From Prionace glauca (Eukaryota > Chordata > Chondrichthyes > Carcharhiniformes > Carcharhinidae): DNA of 64,000 nucleotides. Positions 37,546-48,116 of this stretch are shown here, in pieces; position 1 is the stretch's first letter; every line of letters begins with the position of its first letter. The stretch spans positions 44,272,103-44,336,102 of the forward strand of contig CM075760.1 of assembly GCA_037974335.1 (NCBI GenBank), written 5' to 3'. Position numbers and translations under genes: made by a program. The notes under the pieces were generated by a model. That model searched no databases. It was not told where the DNA came from and saw nothing but the letters and a program-made list of their open reading frames with translations.

Positions 37546-38222
37546 CTATTGGAATATTTGATGCCTTAGCTAAAAAAGATATGTATTCCATATCCGTTCT
37601 TAACCATTTTATGAGTCTGGTCCTGCTGTCTTCAGGGTCTGATGGACATGCACCCCAAGATCCCTCTGGCCCTCTGTACTTCCTGGTGTCCTATTGTTCA
37701 TTGTGTATTCCCTGCCTTGTAGTTTTTTCAAAATGCATCACCTCAGACATTTTGGGGTTAAATGACATTTGCCACTGTTCTGTCCATCTAACTAGCCAGT
37801 CATATCGTCCTGTAATCCAAGGCTTTCATAGAACATAGAACCCTACAGTGCAGAAACAGGCCCTTCGGCCCATCGAGCCTGCACCGAACTCAATCCCACC
37901 CAGACCCTATCCCCATATCCCTACACATTTTACCTGCTAATCCCTCTAACCTACACATCCCAGGATACTAAGGGGCAATTTTAGCATAGCCAATGAACCT
38001 AACCCGCACATCTTTGGACTGTGGGAGGAAACCCACGCAGACACGAGGAGAATGTGCAAACTCCACACAGGCAGTGACCCGAGCCGAGAATCGAACCCAG
38101 GACCCTGGAGCTGTGAAGCAGCCGTGCTAACCACTGTGCTACCGTGCCACCTTCGTCTTCACTATTGACCACAACACCAATTTTTCTATCATCAGCAAAC
38201 TTACTGATCGAACCCCCACATT
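37546..38222 (-). mobile_element. Old CR1-type LINE fragment, split by a SINE
   Basis: 37546-37826 and 38152-38222 carry consecutive minus-strand RT sequence (the latter reads SKFADDRKIGVVV). The SINE at 37828-38151 lies between. Confidence 0.7.
37828..38151 (-). repeat. tRNA-derived SINE, full length (HE1-like)
   Basis: The best copy here. The minus strand starts GGTGGCACGGTAGCACAGTG, then GTTAGCACGGCTGC and box-B-like GGGTTCGATTC, the core GAGTTTGCACATTCTCC and CAAAGATGTGCGGGTTAGG, and ends in GGGCCGAAGGGCCTGTTTCT and CTATGTTCTATG. Confidence 0.85.
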
Positions 38223-38224
38223 CA

Positions 38225-38708
38225 TGTCCACAGGAAGCTCCGCGCGGACACTGATACAAGACTCTGATTGGCTGGAGGACCAGCGCCATGCGGTCCTCCA
38301 AGCGTTGCCATTGGTCAATCTCCCGCATGAGGGCAATGAGGAGACGGAACCCGAACCCACGTGGGGGTGGGCGGAGCTTTGACCGCCAGCCGCACTGAGC
38401 TGGTGTCCAATCCGCTGTGTATTGCTTCGATGACCTTTGCTCCATAGGTGTTACTCGGTTGGGGGGGGGCGAGGCTCCTGGGCTCGTGTGCCCGGGCGTG
38501 CTCATTGAAATCCTAGGAATAACCGCGGAGTGATTCCTATTGGCTGATTCAGGCAGTGCTCCATTGTGACGTCACAATGCGGAAGTTGGCCACTGAACTT
38601 TAGAAGAAACTTCCTCCTCTGGGCAACATCTGGGAGGAAATCAATGTCTCCCCCTTTCCATTTCTATTCTCATTCTGGGGGAATCTGGGGACCTGCAGCA
38701 ACTGAAGG
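38225..38708 (+). promoter_or_regulatory. Promoter module 4 and first exon of the 39413 gene
   Basis: Inverted CCAAT at 38267-38271 (ATTGG) and near 38310, a GGGTGGGCGG box near 38365, then exon 1 with CAACATCTGGGAGGAAATCA and a donor GGTAAGG at 38708/38709. The same parts and order as at 60870-61345. Confidence 0.75.
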
Positions 38709-38793
38709 GTAAGGTAGTGAATCCAATCTGTATATTCCACACATTTTTAGTCCAGTCATATCTGTCTGGCAGCCTGCTTGGAGATTTTCAGCT

Positions 38794-38893
38794 AGTGACG
38801 TTTGCTACCAAATAAACCTTTGGACTTTAACCTGGTGTTGTAAGACTTGTTAGTGTGTTAACTCCAGTCCAACGCCGACATCTCCACATCCAG
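38794..38893 (+). mobile_element. Penelope-like element end in intron
   Basis: TTTGCTACCAAATAAACC, TGGACTTTAACCTGGTGTTG and CCAACGCCGACATCTCCACA. It splits host sequence that reads CAGCT...CAGGACAGGAA in uninterrupted copies (inverted at 29165-29205). Confidence 0.8.
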
Positions 38894-39118
38894 GACAGGA
38901 ATCAGTGACAGTCAATCAGCCTCAATCATCAACTTCAGGAGAATTGGGAGGATGAATATTAGATACAGCAGAGTGAGAATAGAGGGAGAGTGTGTGGGAT
39001 GGAGATTTGCAGCTTTTGGGGTATGAGAAAGAAAGAATGTTCCATAGAAACTAGAATTGTCTGTTCTGAATTTCGATCCTGTACTGACACTGATGACTTG
39101 CGTCAACTTGTTTTACAG

Positions 39119-40680
39119 GATATTGAAAGAGGAATCACAGGCTGAAATCTCAAATGTCAGGTCTAGATCTGGCAGAGTCATGTTCCTTGGAAGCTGAACA
39201 TCATCAACCATTGAATCTGGAAGGAGATTTGAAAAGATTTCAAACATCAGTGCGACTGGAAAAGCATCAACACACTTCCACATGCAAGTGAGAGTGTTCC
39301 AGTGCACTGACTGAAGAGCTTTAACCAGTTACACAGCCTGAATAAATATCACACCATTCAAATCAAGGAGAGACTGTACGTGTATTGTGTGTGTGGACGA
39401 GTCTTCAACTGATTGTCCATCCAAGGCAGAGGCAAGGACGCCTGCACCATGGAGAAACCATGGAAATGTGCAGACTGTGGAAAGAGATACAGATTCCCAT
39501 CTCTACTGGATGCTCATCGGCGCAGCCACACTGGGGAAAGGCCGTTCATCTGCTCTCAGTGTGGGGAGGGATTCATTCGACTCCCCCACCTGCAGTCACA
39601 CCAGCGAGTTCACACTGGAGAAAGACCATTCACCTGCTCTCAGTGTGGAAAAGGATTCACTGTGTTATCCACTTTGCAGAGACACCAGCGAATTCACACT
39701 GGGGAGAGGCCGTTCACCTGCTCTCAGTGTGGGAAGGGATTCAACCAGTTGTCCAATCTGCAGACACACCAGCGAGTTCACACTGGGGAGAGGCCATTCA
39801 CCTGCTCTCAGTGTGAGAAGAGATTCACTCGGTTATGCGACCTGCAGGCACATCAGCGCATTCACACTGGGGAGAGGCCATTCACCTGCTCTCAGTGTGG
39901 GAAGAGATTCACTGTGTCATCCACCTTGCAGAGGCACAAACAAATTCACACTGGGGAGAGGCCATTCATCTGCTCTCAGTGTGGGAAGGGATTCATTCAA
40001 TTGTCCAGCCTGCTGACACACCAGCGAGTTCATACTGGGGAGAGGCTGTTCATCTGCTCTCAGTGTGGGAAGGGATTCACTCAATTCTCCAGCCTGCAGA
40101 CACACCAGCGAGTTCATACTGGGGAGAGACCGTTCACCTGCTCTCAGTGTGGGAAGGGATTCACTCGACAATTCCACCTGCGGACACACCAGCGAGTTCA
40201 CACTGGGGAGAAGCCGTTTACCTGCTCTCAGTGTGGGAAGGGTTTCAGTCAGTTATCCAACCTGCAGAGACACCAGCGAGTTCACATGGGGAGAAGCTGT
40301 TTACCTGCTGTCAGTGTGGGAAGGAATTCACTCAGTTATCCCACCTGCTGAGACATCAGTGAGGTTACACTGGGGGGGTTACACCTGCTCAGTGTATAAA
40401 AAGGGTTCAGAATTTTATCACAGCTGCTGAGGCACCAACAAGTTTACAGAGATTGGATTCTGCTGTTAATTGTTTCTGCTCTGAATTATGTCCAGGACTG
40501 CATTTTGTTCATTCTCACTGTAAGTCAATGGGGAGGGTCAGAGGGTTTCTTTCTGCTGGACTGGCCGGTCTCACAACTTTGCTTCCAGTGGGCTGATGCT
40601 CTTTGAGTCTTGTTGCGAGTACCTGGTTTTAAATTTCACAAGGATCACAGAGTGACAGGGTGTTAGGAAGTTTAGAGATA
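39119..40680 (+). CDS. C2H2 zinc-finger protein, 10 fingers, frameshifted end
   Basis: The exon starts after TTGTTTTACAG (to 39118). The coding region is 39413-40351 (312 residues) from [20 protein letters not shown]; the start MEKPWKC at 39449 is also likely. Ten complete fingers (EKPWKC first, [11 protein letters not shown] last) with SQCGKGF cores. Then one base is missing at 40286 (CACATGGGG for CACACTGGGG), so the frame ends after [21 protein letters not shown]. The eleventh finger ([17 protein letters not shown]) lies in the next frame and ends at TGA 40360-40362. The loss removes only the end, so the product may still bind DNA. 3' untranslated block 40440-40680. Promoter is module 4. 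Confidence 0.87.
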
Positions 40681-41570
40681 TTTAGTCAACATTTCCCTCC
40701 CCCCCCCAAAATGCGCATCCAGTTTCCTTTGTAATTGTTTAGTATCTCCATTTCCTCCAGCCTCGTAGGCAGTGAGTTCCAGGTCATTACCATTCGCTGC
40801 ATCAAAATATTCTTCCTCACATTCCTCCCCCTACATCTCTGACCCAAAACTTTAAATCTCTGTCCCCCTCGTCCTTGTCCCAGCAGTGAATGGGAACAGC
40901 TTTTCTTTGTCCACTTTATCTAAACCTGTCAGAATCTTGTCCACCTCGTTCAAATCTCCCCTCAACCTCCTTTGCTCCAAGGGGAACAACCCCAGCCTGA
41001 CATCGACAATAAAGAACAAACTAACAGAATATGTTAATACCTGAAATCAAATGGGAATGTTTAATTTCTGTTTTAAAGATATTGTGAATATATTAGTCTG
41101 GACAATAATGAAATTGGGATAACTCAGCTTGGGTGTGGTTGAATGGAATATATCTATCTGTTAACCACCTCCATTGAGTGAAAATCTGGAATGTGGAGCT
41201 GGAAATCACTCCCTAACAGCACTGTGGTTGTATTTACAGGCATTGTAGCAGTTCAGGAAGGCAGTGTTGGGGTTGACCATGGCCGAGGCAGCTACAGACA
41301 GACACATATTCTGTTATAATGGAAGGTGTGCAGATTGAATGTGAGGCATTATGGGACTGGACTGTCTTGACCACATTCCTGTGACAGCTCAGTTTCTGTA
41401 ATTACAGACCATTAAAGCTGCTTAGCAGGGCCCTGACAGCGGACCTGATGAGAATATTTACTGGGAATGAGTTGGAATTAAACTTATCCCAGGACTGCTG
41501 GTGTTCAGCGGTTGAGATACCTGAATCTGTAAAAAGGGGGGTCTGACCAATCAACAAACAGTGGTAGGTA
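40681..41570. other. Duplicated 3' flank with old LINE end
   Basis: 40681-41000 is a minus-strand CR1-type end; 41000-41570 is nongenic. The whole stretch is the reverse complement of about 26000-26900, and its first part recurs at 52930-53350. Confidence 0.7.
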
Positions 41571-42854
41571 GTTGGATAAGAAATTAAGAAGCATTCTCAG
41601 GCATTGTTTAAATTAATTTATCCTAAATTTGTGCTCAGAAACTGTGACTGATTTGTGACCCGATAGTCAGTGAAGTGACGGTATATTCCAAGTAGCACTG
41701 GACTGAAAAGCAGACCCTCTGAGAGTAGATCCGAATCGTTATTATCTTACCCCATCATGGCCAGTGAAAAATCAGAGCTCGAGTGGGTACCGGACAGGTC
41801 TCTTACCTGCCATTTGGAAACTAAGAACACAAAACCTATTGATAAAATGGTTTGAGAATAGAGCCATTTCAAGTCTGGATGACACTTCATAAGAGCTCTG
41901 ATAAAGGGTCATCCAGACTCGAGACATTGATTCTATTCTTTCTCCACAGATGCTGTCAGACCTGCAGAGATTTTCCAGCATCCGCAGTATTTCATTTTTA
42001 TGATAAAATGAGATTTGGAATCCCCACAACCCTCCCCCAAAACAGAGGGAGTGGTGGGAGAGGAAAATAAGGATAAGAATGAAGAAGTCTGGCTGCTGAT
42101 TCTCCGAGCCCTTCTAGAATTAACAAAATGAGTGAATCAGTTTATAAAGCACAGAAGTTACCCATCCCTAACAATAACTGATCAAATTACAATAATTAGG
42201 TTGAAGAATGTAACAAAAAATGAATGGATGAAGTTTAAAATCAAGTTTGTTTTGTTGTTAGAAAAGTTTTTTTTTAAATCATGTAAAGTGCCATAATTGC
42301 GTGCCAAGTTTTTTCTGCTCACTCCCCACCCCTTTAGGCTCTGTAGAAAAGTTAACCCTTTCAGCACTCAGTTGATTTGTTTTTAAATCACTCGGAAACC
42401 CATGTCTATTTTAATTTATAATTGTGGATTTATTCAAACCAGTTAAATCTGAAAATTTTAAATGTAGCCTGGAGGAATTTGGAATAACTGAGAATTCTCT
42501 CATTGTCACCTCAACCCCAGATAAAGAACAAAAATTTTACAGGTGGTAATGGTAACTCAATAAACTGTTTGTTGATTGAATCAGGTTTGAGTGTTGAATG
42601 ATTCTTCTGAGTTCATTGCCCCCAACACACTGGGTACATTACCACTGGAAACCAGATATTGCCAAAACCTTCAGACAATACAAAGACTCACGAAAGCCAG
42701 TGCCCCAGTTTAAAGACTTATTGACCAATGATCGAAGGGAAACATTATTGGACAGTGTAATACCTCTCTAGAAGAGAAGCATCCCGATCTCTGCAATAAA
42801 TCTGACATAAAAGCTTTCGATAGGTCAATTATACATTCTTCATGTATAATTCTT
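41571..42854. other. Duplicated flank, repeats, no gene
   Basis: 41860-42005 holds a repeat (AAGGGTCATCCAGACTCGAG, CTCCACAGATGCTGTCAGAC) also seen at 53395-53500 and 57870-57950. 42400-42545 aligns with 53510-53640. 42545-42650 is a repeat tail shared with 54780-54895. Confidence 0.5.
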
Positions 42855-43310
42855 ACAAGGATGTTGCCTGGACTGGGAGGCATGCCTTATGAAGATAGGT
42901 TGAGGGAGCTGGGACTCTTTTCTCTAGAGAGGCGAAGGTTGAGAGGTGACCTGATAGAGGTTTATAAAATGTTGAGAAGAATAGATAGGGTGGACTCTCA
43001 GAGGCTATTTCCCCAGGTTGAAATGGTCGCTACGAGAGGACACAGATTTAAGGTGCGGGGAGGGAAGTACAGAGGTGATGTTAGGGGTAAGTTTTTCACT
43101 CAGAGGGTGGTGAGTGAATGGAATCGGCTGCCGTCATCGGTGGTGGAGGCGAACTCGCTGGGGTCTTTTAAAAGACTTCTGGATGAGTATATGGGGTTTA
43201 ATGGGATTGGGGGTTATAGATAGGTCTATAGATTGGTGGGGTTGATGTGATCGGCGCAACTCGAGGGCCGAAGGGCCTGTTTGTGCTGTAATGTTCTATG
43301 TTCTATGTCA
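42855..43310 (+). mobile_element. CR1-type LINE 3' end, third family
   Basis: The open frame 42861-43223 reads MLPGLGGMPYEDRLRELGLF, RRRLRGDLIEVYKMLRRIDR to GFNGIGGYR. It ends GGGCCTGTTTGTGCTGTAAT and TTCTATGTTCTATG, a tail different from the TTCTTATG one. Confidence 0.88.
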
Positions 43311-43989
43311 AATTCTCTCACCTTTCATTACGTACAAACCAATCATTTTTAACACAAAAAATCGTTAATTATGTATGTCATACACTTTAGCCAATTGCAT
43401 TTTATCCTCTGACACAATGGGATTTGATTTGTCCATAGAATCCAGACACTTCCTCCCCCTATTGCTGACTCCACTTCCCCTATTGCTTGGCAACCCCAGA
43501 TGCTTAGCTATAAAGATCAAAATTACTGTTCCCACCGGCTCTTACTCTGCCACTGGCCAACCAGACAAATGCAAATTTTCATGTCTGAGAAGGCACTGTC
43601 TTATCTGGACAGTGTGAATGGATCCTATTCATGAAGCTGCCTTGAAACCTTTCTATTAGAAACTTTCCTGGCAAATTCTGTGGTTTCATTCTTCTGAAGA
43701 ATGTCGCCTGTCTGTAAGTGTCCCTGTACCATCATGCCTTGCAGCAGCCTACCTTTGGCTAAAGGTTACAATTGCTTTTAAAATACAGCTAACATCCATT
43801 TTAAAATCAGAAAATCCATGTTTAAATCAGAATAATTTGTTTAAATCTCTGAATGACAAGTAAATTAGAATTACTTGATTAAATCTCTTACTACAGTCGC
43901 ATATGTAGACTGTTCCCTTGTTAGTTTCTAAATCATTAACTCAATGCTGGTAGTGTCTAAAATGCCTAATGGTTTAAAATTTCTCAAAC
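43311..43989. other. No recognisable feature
   Basis: AT-rich. GATTTGTCCATAGA-TCC and CACTTCCTCCCCCTATTGCT (43428-43470) recur at 44270-44310. Confidence 0.35.
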
Positions 43990-44530
43990 TTTAGGAATTT
44001 TCTCCAACAGTTTGCCATTGCGGAGCTCGGAGTACAGCACTTGTTTCGGGAGTCTTGTGTGGGGCGTGAGGACAATGTGGCCCGCCCATTGCAGCTGGTC
44101 TAGTGTGATCAGTGCCTCACTACTGGGGAAATTGGCCCAGGAGAGGACACTCACATTGCTAGGCCTATCCTGCCAGTGGATTTGCAGGATTTTGTGGAGG
44201 AAACTTTGGTGACATCTCTCCAGGGATTTGAGGTGTCTGCTGTTCTGATGGATACAGGAGGGCGAATTTGATTTGTCCATAGATTCCGGACACTTCCTCC
44301 CCCTATTGCTGACTCCACTACAGGCTCTGTAGACCATGAGCTTGGTGCTGGATTTGAGGTCTCGGGCTTTGAACACTCTGTTCCTCGTGTGTCCGAAGCC
44401 TGCACTGGCGCACTGGAGTCGCTTCTGGATTTCATCGTCGATGTCTGCCTGTGCCAACAGGAGGCTCCCAAGGTGTGGGAAATGATCCACATTGTCCAGG
44501 GGCTCAACATGGATTTTGATGGTCAGGAGG
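43990..44530 (-). mobile_element. Non-CR1 LINE, RT C-terminal end
   Basis: The minus frame from 44490 reads MDHFPHLGSLLLAQADIDDE, TKLMVYRACSG and later QWAGHIVLTPHTRLPKQVLY, matching the end of LINE proteins whose type is also seen at 340-1490. A 40-base piece (44270-44310) inside it repeats 43430-43470. Confidence 0.7.
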
Positions 44531-44589
44531 GGGAGTAGGAGTGGGCTGGGAGAGAGCCTTTGTTTCCCGAATGTTTGGTTTGTAGATAA

Positions 44590-44680
44590 GTTTAAACTTG
44601 TTTATTGGTGTCACAAGTAGGCTTACATTAACGCTACAATCAAGTTACTGTGACAATCCCGAGATCAACCTCTGAGTGTG
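44590..44680 (-). repeat. SINE tail
   Basis: TTTATTGGTGTCACAAGTAG, CTTACATTAACGCTACAATC and AAGTTACTGTGAC, as at 56623-56680. Confidence 0.6.
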
Positions 44681-44719
44681 CGCACAGACACACTCACGTT
44701 GTAAACAAAGCCCAATCCC

Positions 44720-45058
44720 TCACTCAAACCAGCCTCCCACTCATTGCCACTGTCTACACTTCCACTGCCTCAGAAAAGCAGCCAACATAATTAAGGACTC
44801 CATGCACACTGGACATTCTCTCTTCCATCGAGAAAAAGATACAAAAGTCTGAGGACATGTACCAACCAACTCAAAAACAGCTTCTTGCACACTGCCGTCA
44901 GACTTCTGAGTTGACGTAATGCATACACCTATGACTGTAACATTCTGCACTCTCTCCTTTCCTTCCCTTTGTATGGTATGCTCTGTCTGTATAGCGTAAG
45001 AAACAATACTTTTCACTGTACACTAATACATGTGGCAATAATAAATCAAATGAAATAG
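44720..45058 (+). mobile_element. Non-CR1 LINE 3' end
   Basis: Coding trace near 44830-44910 (RKRYKSLRTCTNQLKNSFLH) followed by an untranslated tail with CTGTAACATTCTGCACTCTC and TGTGGCAATAATAAATCAAA. Confidence 0.6.
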
Positions 45059-45060
45059 GC

Positions 45061-45338
45061 ATTTTTAAAATTCATTTGTAGGACATGGGTATAGCTGGCT
45101 GGCCAGCATTTATTGCCCATCCCTAGTTGCCTGAGGGCATTTGAGAGTTAACCACATCACTGTGGCTCCAGAGTCAGATCAGGAAAGTACTGCAGATTCC
45201 CTTCTCTCAAGGACATTAGTGAATCAAATGGGTTTTTCTGACAATTGACAATGGTTTCATGGTCATCAGTAGGTTCTTAATTTTTTTTAATGAATTCAAA
45301 TTCCACCATCTGCCGTGGCAGGATTCAAACCCGCACAG
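45061..45338 (-). repeat. Second SINE family copy, head cut
   Basis: Minus strand: GGTTTGAATCCTGCCACGGC, ATTGTCAGAAAAACCCATTT, CTAATGTCCTTGAGAGAAGG, GGCAATAAATGCTGGCCAGC. Its head is replaced by the other SINE at 45330. Confidence 0.65.
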
Positions 45339-45442
45339 AGAACATGCAGACTCCACGTAGGTAGTGACCCAAGACTGGAATTGAACCCGGGTCCCTGGTG
45401 CTGTGAGGCAGCAGTGCTAACCACAGTGCCACCATGCTGACC
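45330..45442 (-). repeat. SINE head (HE1-like)
   Basis: GGTGGCACTGTGGTTAGCAC, ACCCGGGTTCAATTCC and CTACGTGGAGTCTGCATGTT on the minus strand; tail missing. Confidence 0.65.
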
Positions 45443-45615
45443 TTGTGCCACTCTTACTATTGACTTACTCCTGTTCCTGATGTTCAAAAGGCATTGCACC
45501 ACCAGCATTCGAAGGGCCCAACTAGCGATGCCCACATCCATAAAAGAATGAAAAAAAGAGAATTGTCTGTTCTGAATTTCACCCTGGTACTGATTTTGTA
45601 AACTCCTTTCACAGG

Positions 45616-45960
45616 GTATTAGAAGTTGAGAATCTAGTCAAAAATCTCAAATAAAACGTCACGTCAAGATCTGACGTCAAGACCACTGAATTCATCAGGA
45701 GCTGATAATCATCGCTTTTGGAATCTAGAAGGAGAAATGTCTGTTTCTTCTGTTTGCCCCAAAAGGGTTGAAACATCAGTGTGATTGGAAAAGCACCGAG
45801 ATACACACACACATCCAAGTGTGAGTGTTCCAGTGCACTGATTGTGGAAAGATCTTTAACTTGTTGCACAGCCTGGAGAAAACTTTGCACCATTTAGAAC
45901 AGGGAGACCGTGCACGTGTCGTGTGTGTGGACAAGTCTTCAACTAATCGTTATACTCTGA
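45616..45960 (+). pseudogene. Orphan 5' exon of a zinc-finger gene
   Basis: The acceptor CTCCTTTCACAG is followed by the family's 5' block (AAAAATCTCAAATAAAACG, GTGTGATTGGAAAAGCACCG) and a decayed finger that reads QCTDCGKIFNLLHSL at about 45834-45880. It ends in GTGTGGACAAGTCTTCAACT, just before where MEKPWKC should start; fingers are absent. Confidence 0.7.
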
Positions 45961-45979
45961 GAGTCAAAAGACACCAGTA

Positions 45980-46120
45980 GATCAGAGAGTAAGAATCTGG
46001 AACTAAAACTCTAATGGTGACTGTGAAACCATTGTCAGTTATCGGAAAAACCCACCTGGTTTACTGATGTCCTTTAGGGAAGGAAATCTACCGTTCTTAC
46101 CTGGTCTGGCCTACATGTGA
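45980..46120 (+). repeat. Second SINE family fragment
   Basis: GTCAGTTATCGGAAAAACCC, ACTGATGTCCTTTAGGGAAG and CTACATGTGATTCCAGAC. Confidence 0.55.
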
Positions 46121-46240
46121 TTCCAGACACCCCCAGCAATGTGGGCTCTTAAGTATCCTCTGAAATGGCCAAGCAAGGTATTCCATTGTATCAGATTGCT
46201 AGAAAGATTCTCATGAATGAAATCATGAGAATCTCCGTAC

Positions 46241-47735
46241 CAAACATAAGAACATAAGAAATAGGAGCAGGAGTAGGCCATCTGGCCCTTCGAGCCTGCC
46301 CCGCCATTCAATAAGATCATGGCTGATCTGTCGTGACTCAGCTCCACCTTCCCGCCCTCTCCCCATAACCCTTAATCCCTTCTCTTATCAAAAACCCATC
46401 AACCCGTTTCTTAAAAATATTTAGCGAGGCAGCCTCCACCACTTCAACGGGCAGAGAATTCCAGAGATTCACCACCCTTTGAGTGAAGAAGTTCCTCCTC
46501 AACTCTGTTCTAAACCGCCCCCCCTTTATCTTGAGGCTGTGCCCCCTAGTCCTACTGTCTTTTTTGAGCGGGAACAGTCTCTCCACCTGTATCCTATCCA
46601 TCCCATTCATTATCTTATACGTCTCAATGAGATCTCCCCTCATTCTTCTAAACTCTAACGAGTATAAGCCTAGTTTATTCAGCCTCTCCTCATAGCTCAA
46701 TCCCCTCAACTCCGGTATCAGCCGAGTAAACCTCCTCTGCACTCCCTCCAGGGCCAAAACATCCTTGCGCAGGTGCGGCGCCCAAAACTGCACACAGTAC
46801 TCCAGCTGCGGCCTCACCAATGCCCTATACAGCTGCAGCAAGACCTCCCTACTTTTATATTCAATCCCCTTCGCTATGAAGGCCAGCATCCCATTCGCCT
46901 TCCTGACCACCTGCTGCACCTGCAAGCTGGGTTTTTGCGACTCATGCACAAGGACCCCGAGGTCCCTCTGCACCGTCGCCTGCTGCAGTTTTTCGCCCCG
47001 TAAGTAATAGTCCTTCCTACCATTCCTCCTACCAAAGTGGACCACCTCACACTTGCCAACATTAAATTCCATTTGCCATTTCCTGGCCCATTCGCCCAGC
47101 CTATCTAGATCCTTCTGCAGACTCTCCACACCCTCCTCACAATTTGCCTTTCCCCCAATCTTGATGTCATCAGCAAATTTCGACACCCTGCACTCGGTTC
47201 CCTCCTCCAGATCATCTATATAAATGGTAAATAGCTGAGGCCCCAGCACCGACCCCTGGGGCACACCACTAGTCACCAACCGCCAATCCGAATAGCATCC
47301 ATTGACCCCCACTCTCTGCCTCCTATTTGACAACCAATCCTTTATCCACGCTAACACCCTACCCCCAACTCCATGTCCCCTGACCTTCTGCAATAACCTC
47401 TTGTGAGGTACCTTGTCAAACGCCTTCTGAAAATCCAGAAAGACCACATCCACCGGCTCTCCTCCATCCACTGCCCTAGACACATCCTCATAGAACTCCA
47501 GTAAATTTGTCAGACACGACTTCCCTTTAATGAAACCGTGTTGCGTCCGCCCTATCAAGCAATTCCCCTCAAGATGCCTCGCTATTTCCTCCTTAATGAC
47601 GGTTTCTAACATTTTACCTACCACAGACGTTAAACTAACCGGCCTATAATTCCCCGCCTTTTGCCTGGCACCCTTCTTAAACAACGGCGTAACATTAGCC
47701 GTTTTCCAATCTTCCGGCACTTCCCCGGAATCCCC
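46241..47735 (-). mobile_element. CR1 LINE 3' part, RT largely open
   Basis: The minus frame runs from about 47735 to 46338 without a stop: [68 protein letters not shown], then the tail to GERAGRWS. It lacks the endonuclease and ORF1. The RT core with its FADD box is intact, so this is a young insertion. The 5' edge joins a plus-strand LINE piece. Confidence 0.92.
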
Positions 47736-48116
47736 CGGAAGGCTGAGGGGGGACATGATTGAGGTGTATAAGATTATGAGGGGTATGGACAGGGTGGATA
47801 GGAAGCAGCTGTTCCCCATTGTTGAAGGTTCAGTAACAAGGTGGCATCATTTTAAGGTGAGGGGCAGGAGGTTTTGGGGGATTTGAGGAAAAATGTTTTC
47901 ACCCAGAGGGTGGTGGGAGTCTGGAATTCACTGTCTGGGTGGGTAGTAGAGGCAGGAAACCTCACAACCTTTAAAAAGCACATGGATGAGCACTGGAATG
48001 TTTTGACAGATCAAACTCTATCAGCCAAGTGCTGGAAAATGGATTAGTGTAAATTTAATATAGTTTTCTCAGTGCAGACTCGATGGGCTGAAAAGCCCCT
48101 TCTGTACTGTATGACT
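47736..48116 (+). mobile_element. LINE 3' end abutting a finger gene
   Basis: Reads RLRGDMIEVYKIMRGMDRVD, RKQLFPIVEGS and VKNVFTQRVVGVWNSL-like pieces, then ends CCTTCTGTACTGTATGACTC. It stops exactly at the 3' end of the minus-strand finger coding region. Confidence 0.8.

Noticed and set aside
39387-40430. Long plus-strand frames rich in [15 protein letters not shown] or [16 protein letters not shown] repeats
   Set aside because: These are the other two frames of tandem zinc-finger DNA (also at 27640-28587, 35872-36837, 48044-48516 and 51958-52665). The 28-residue period comes from the fingers.
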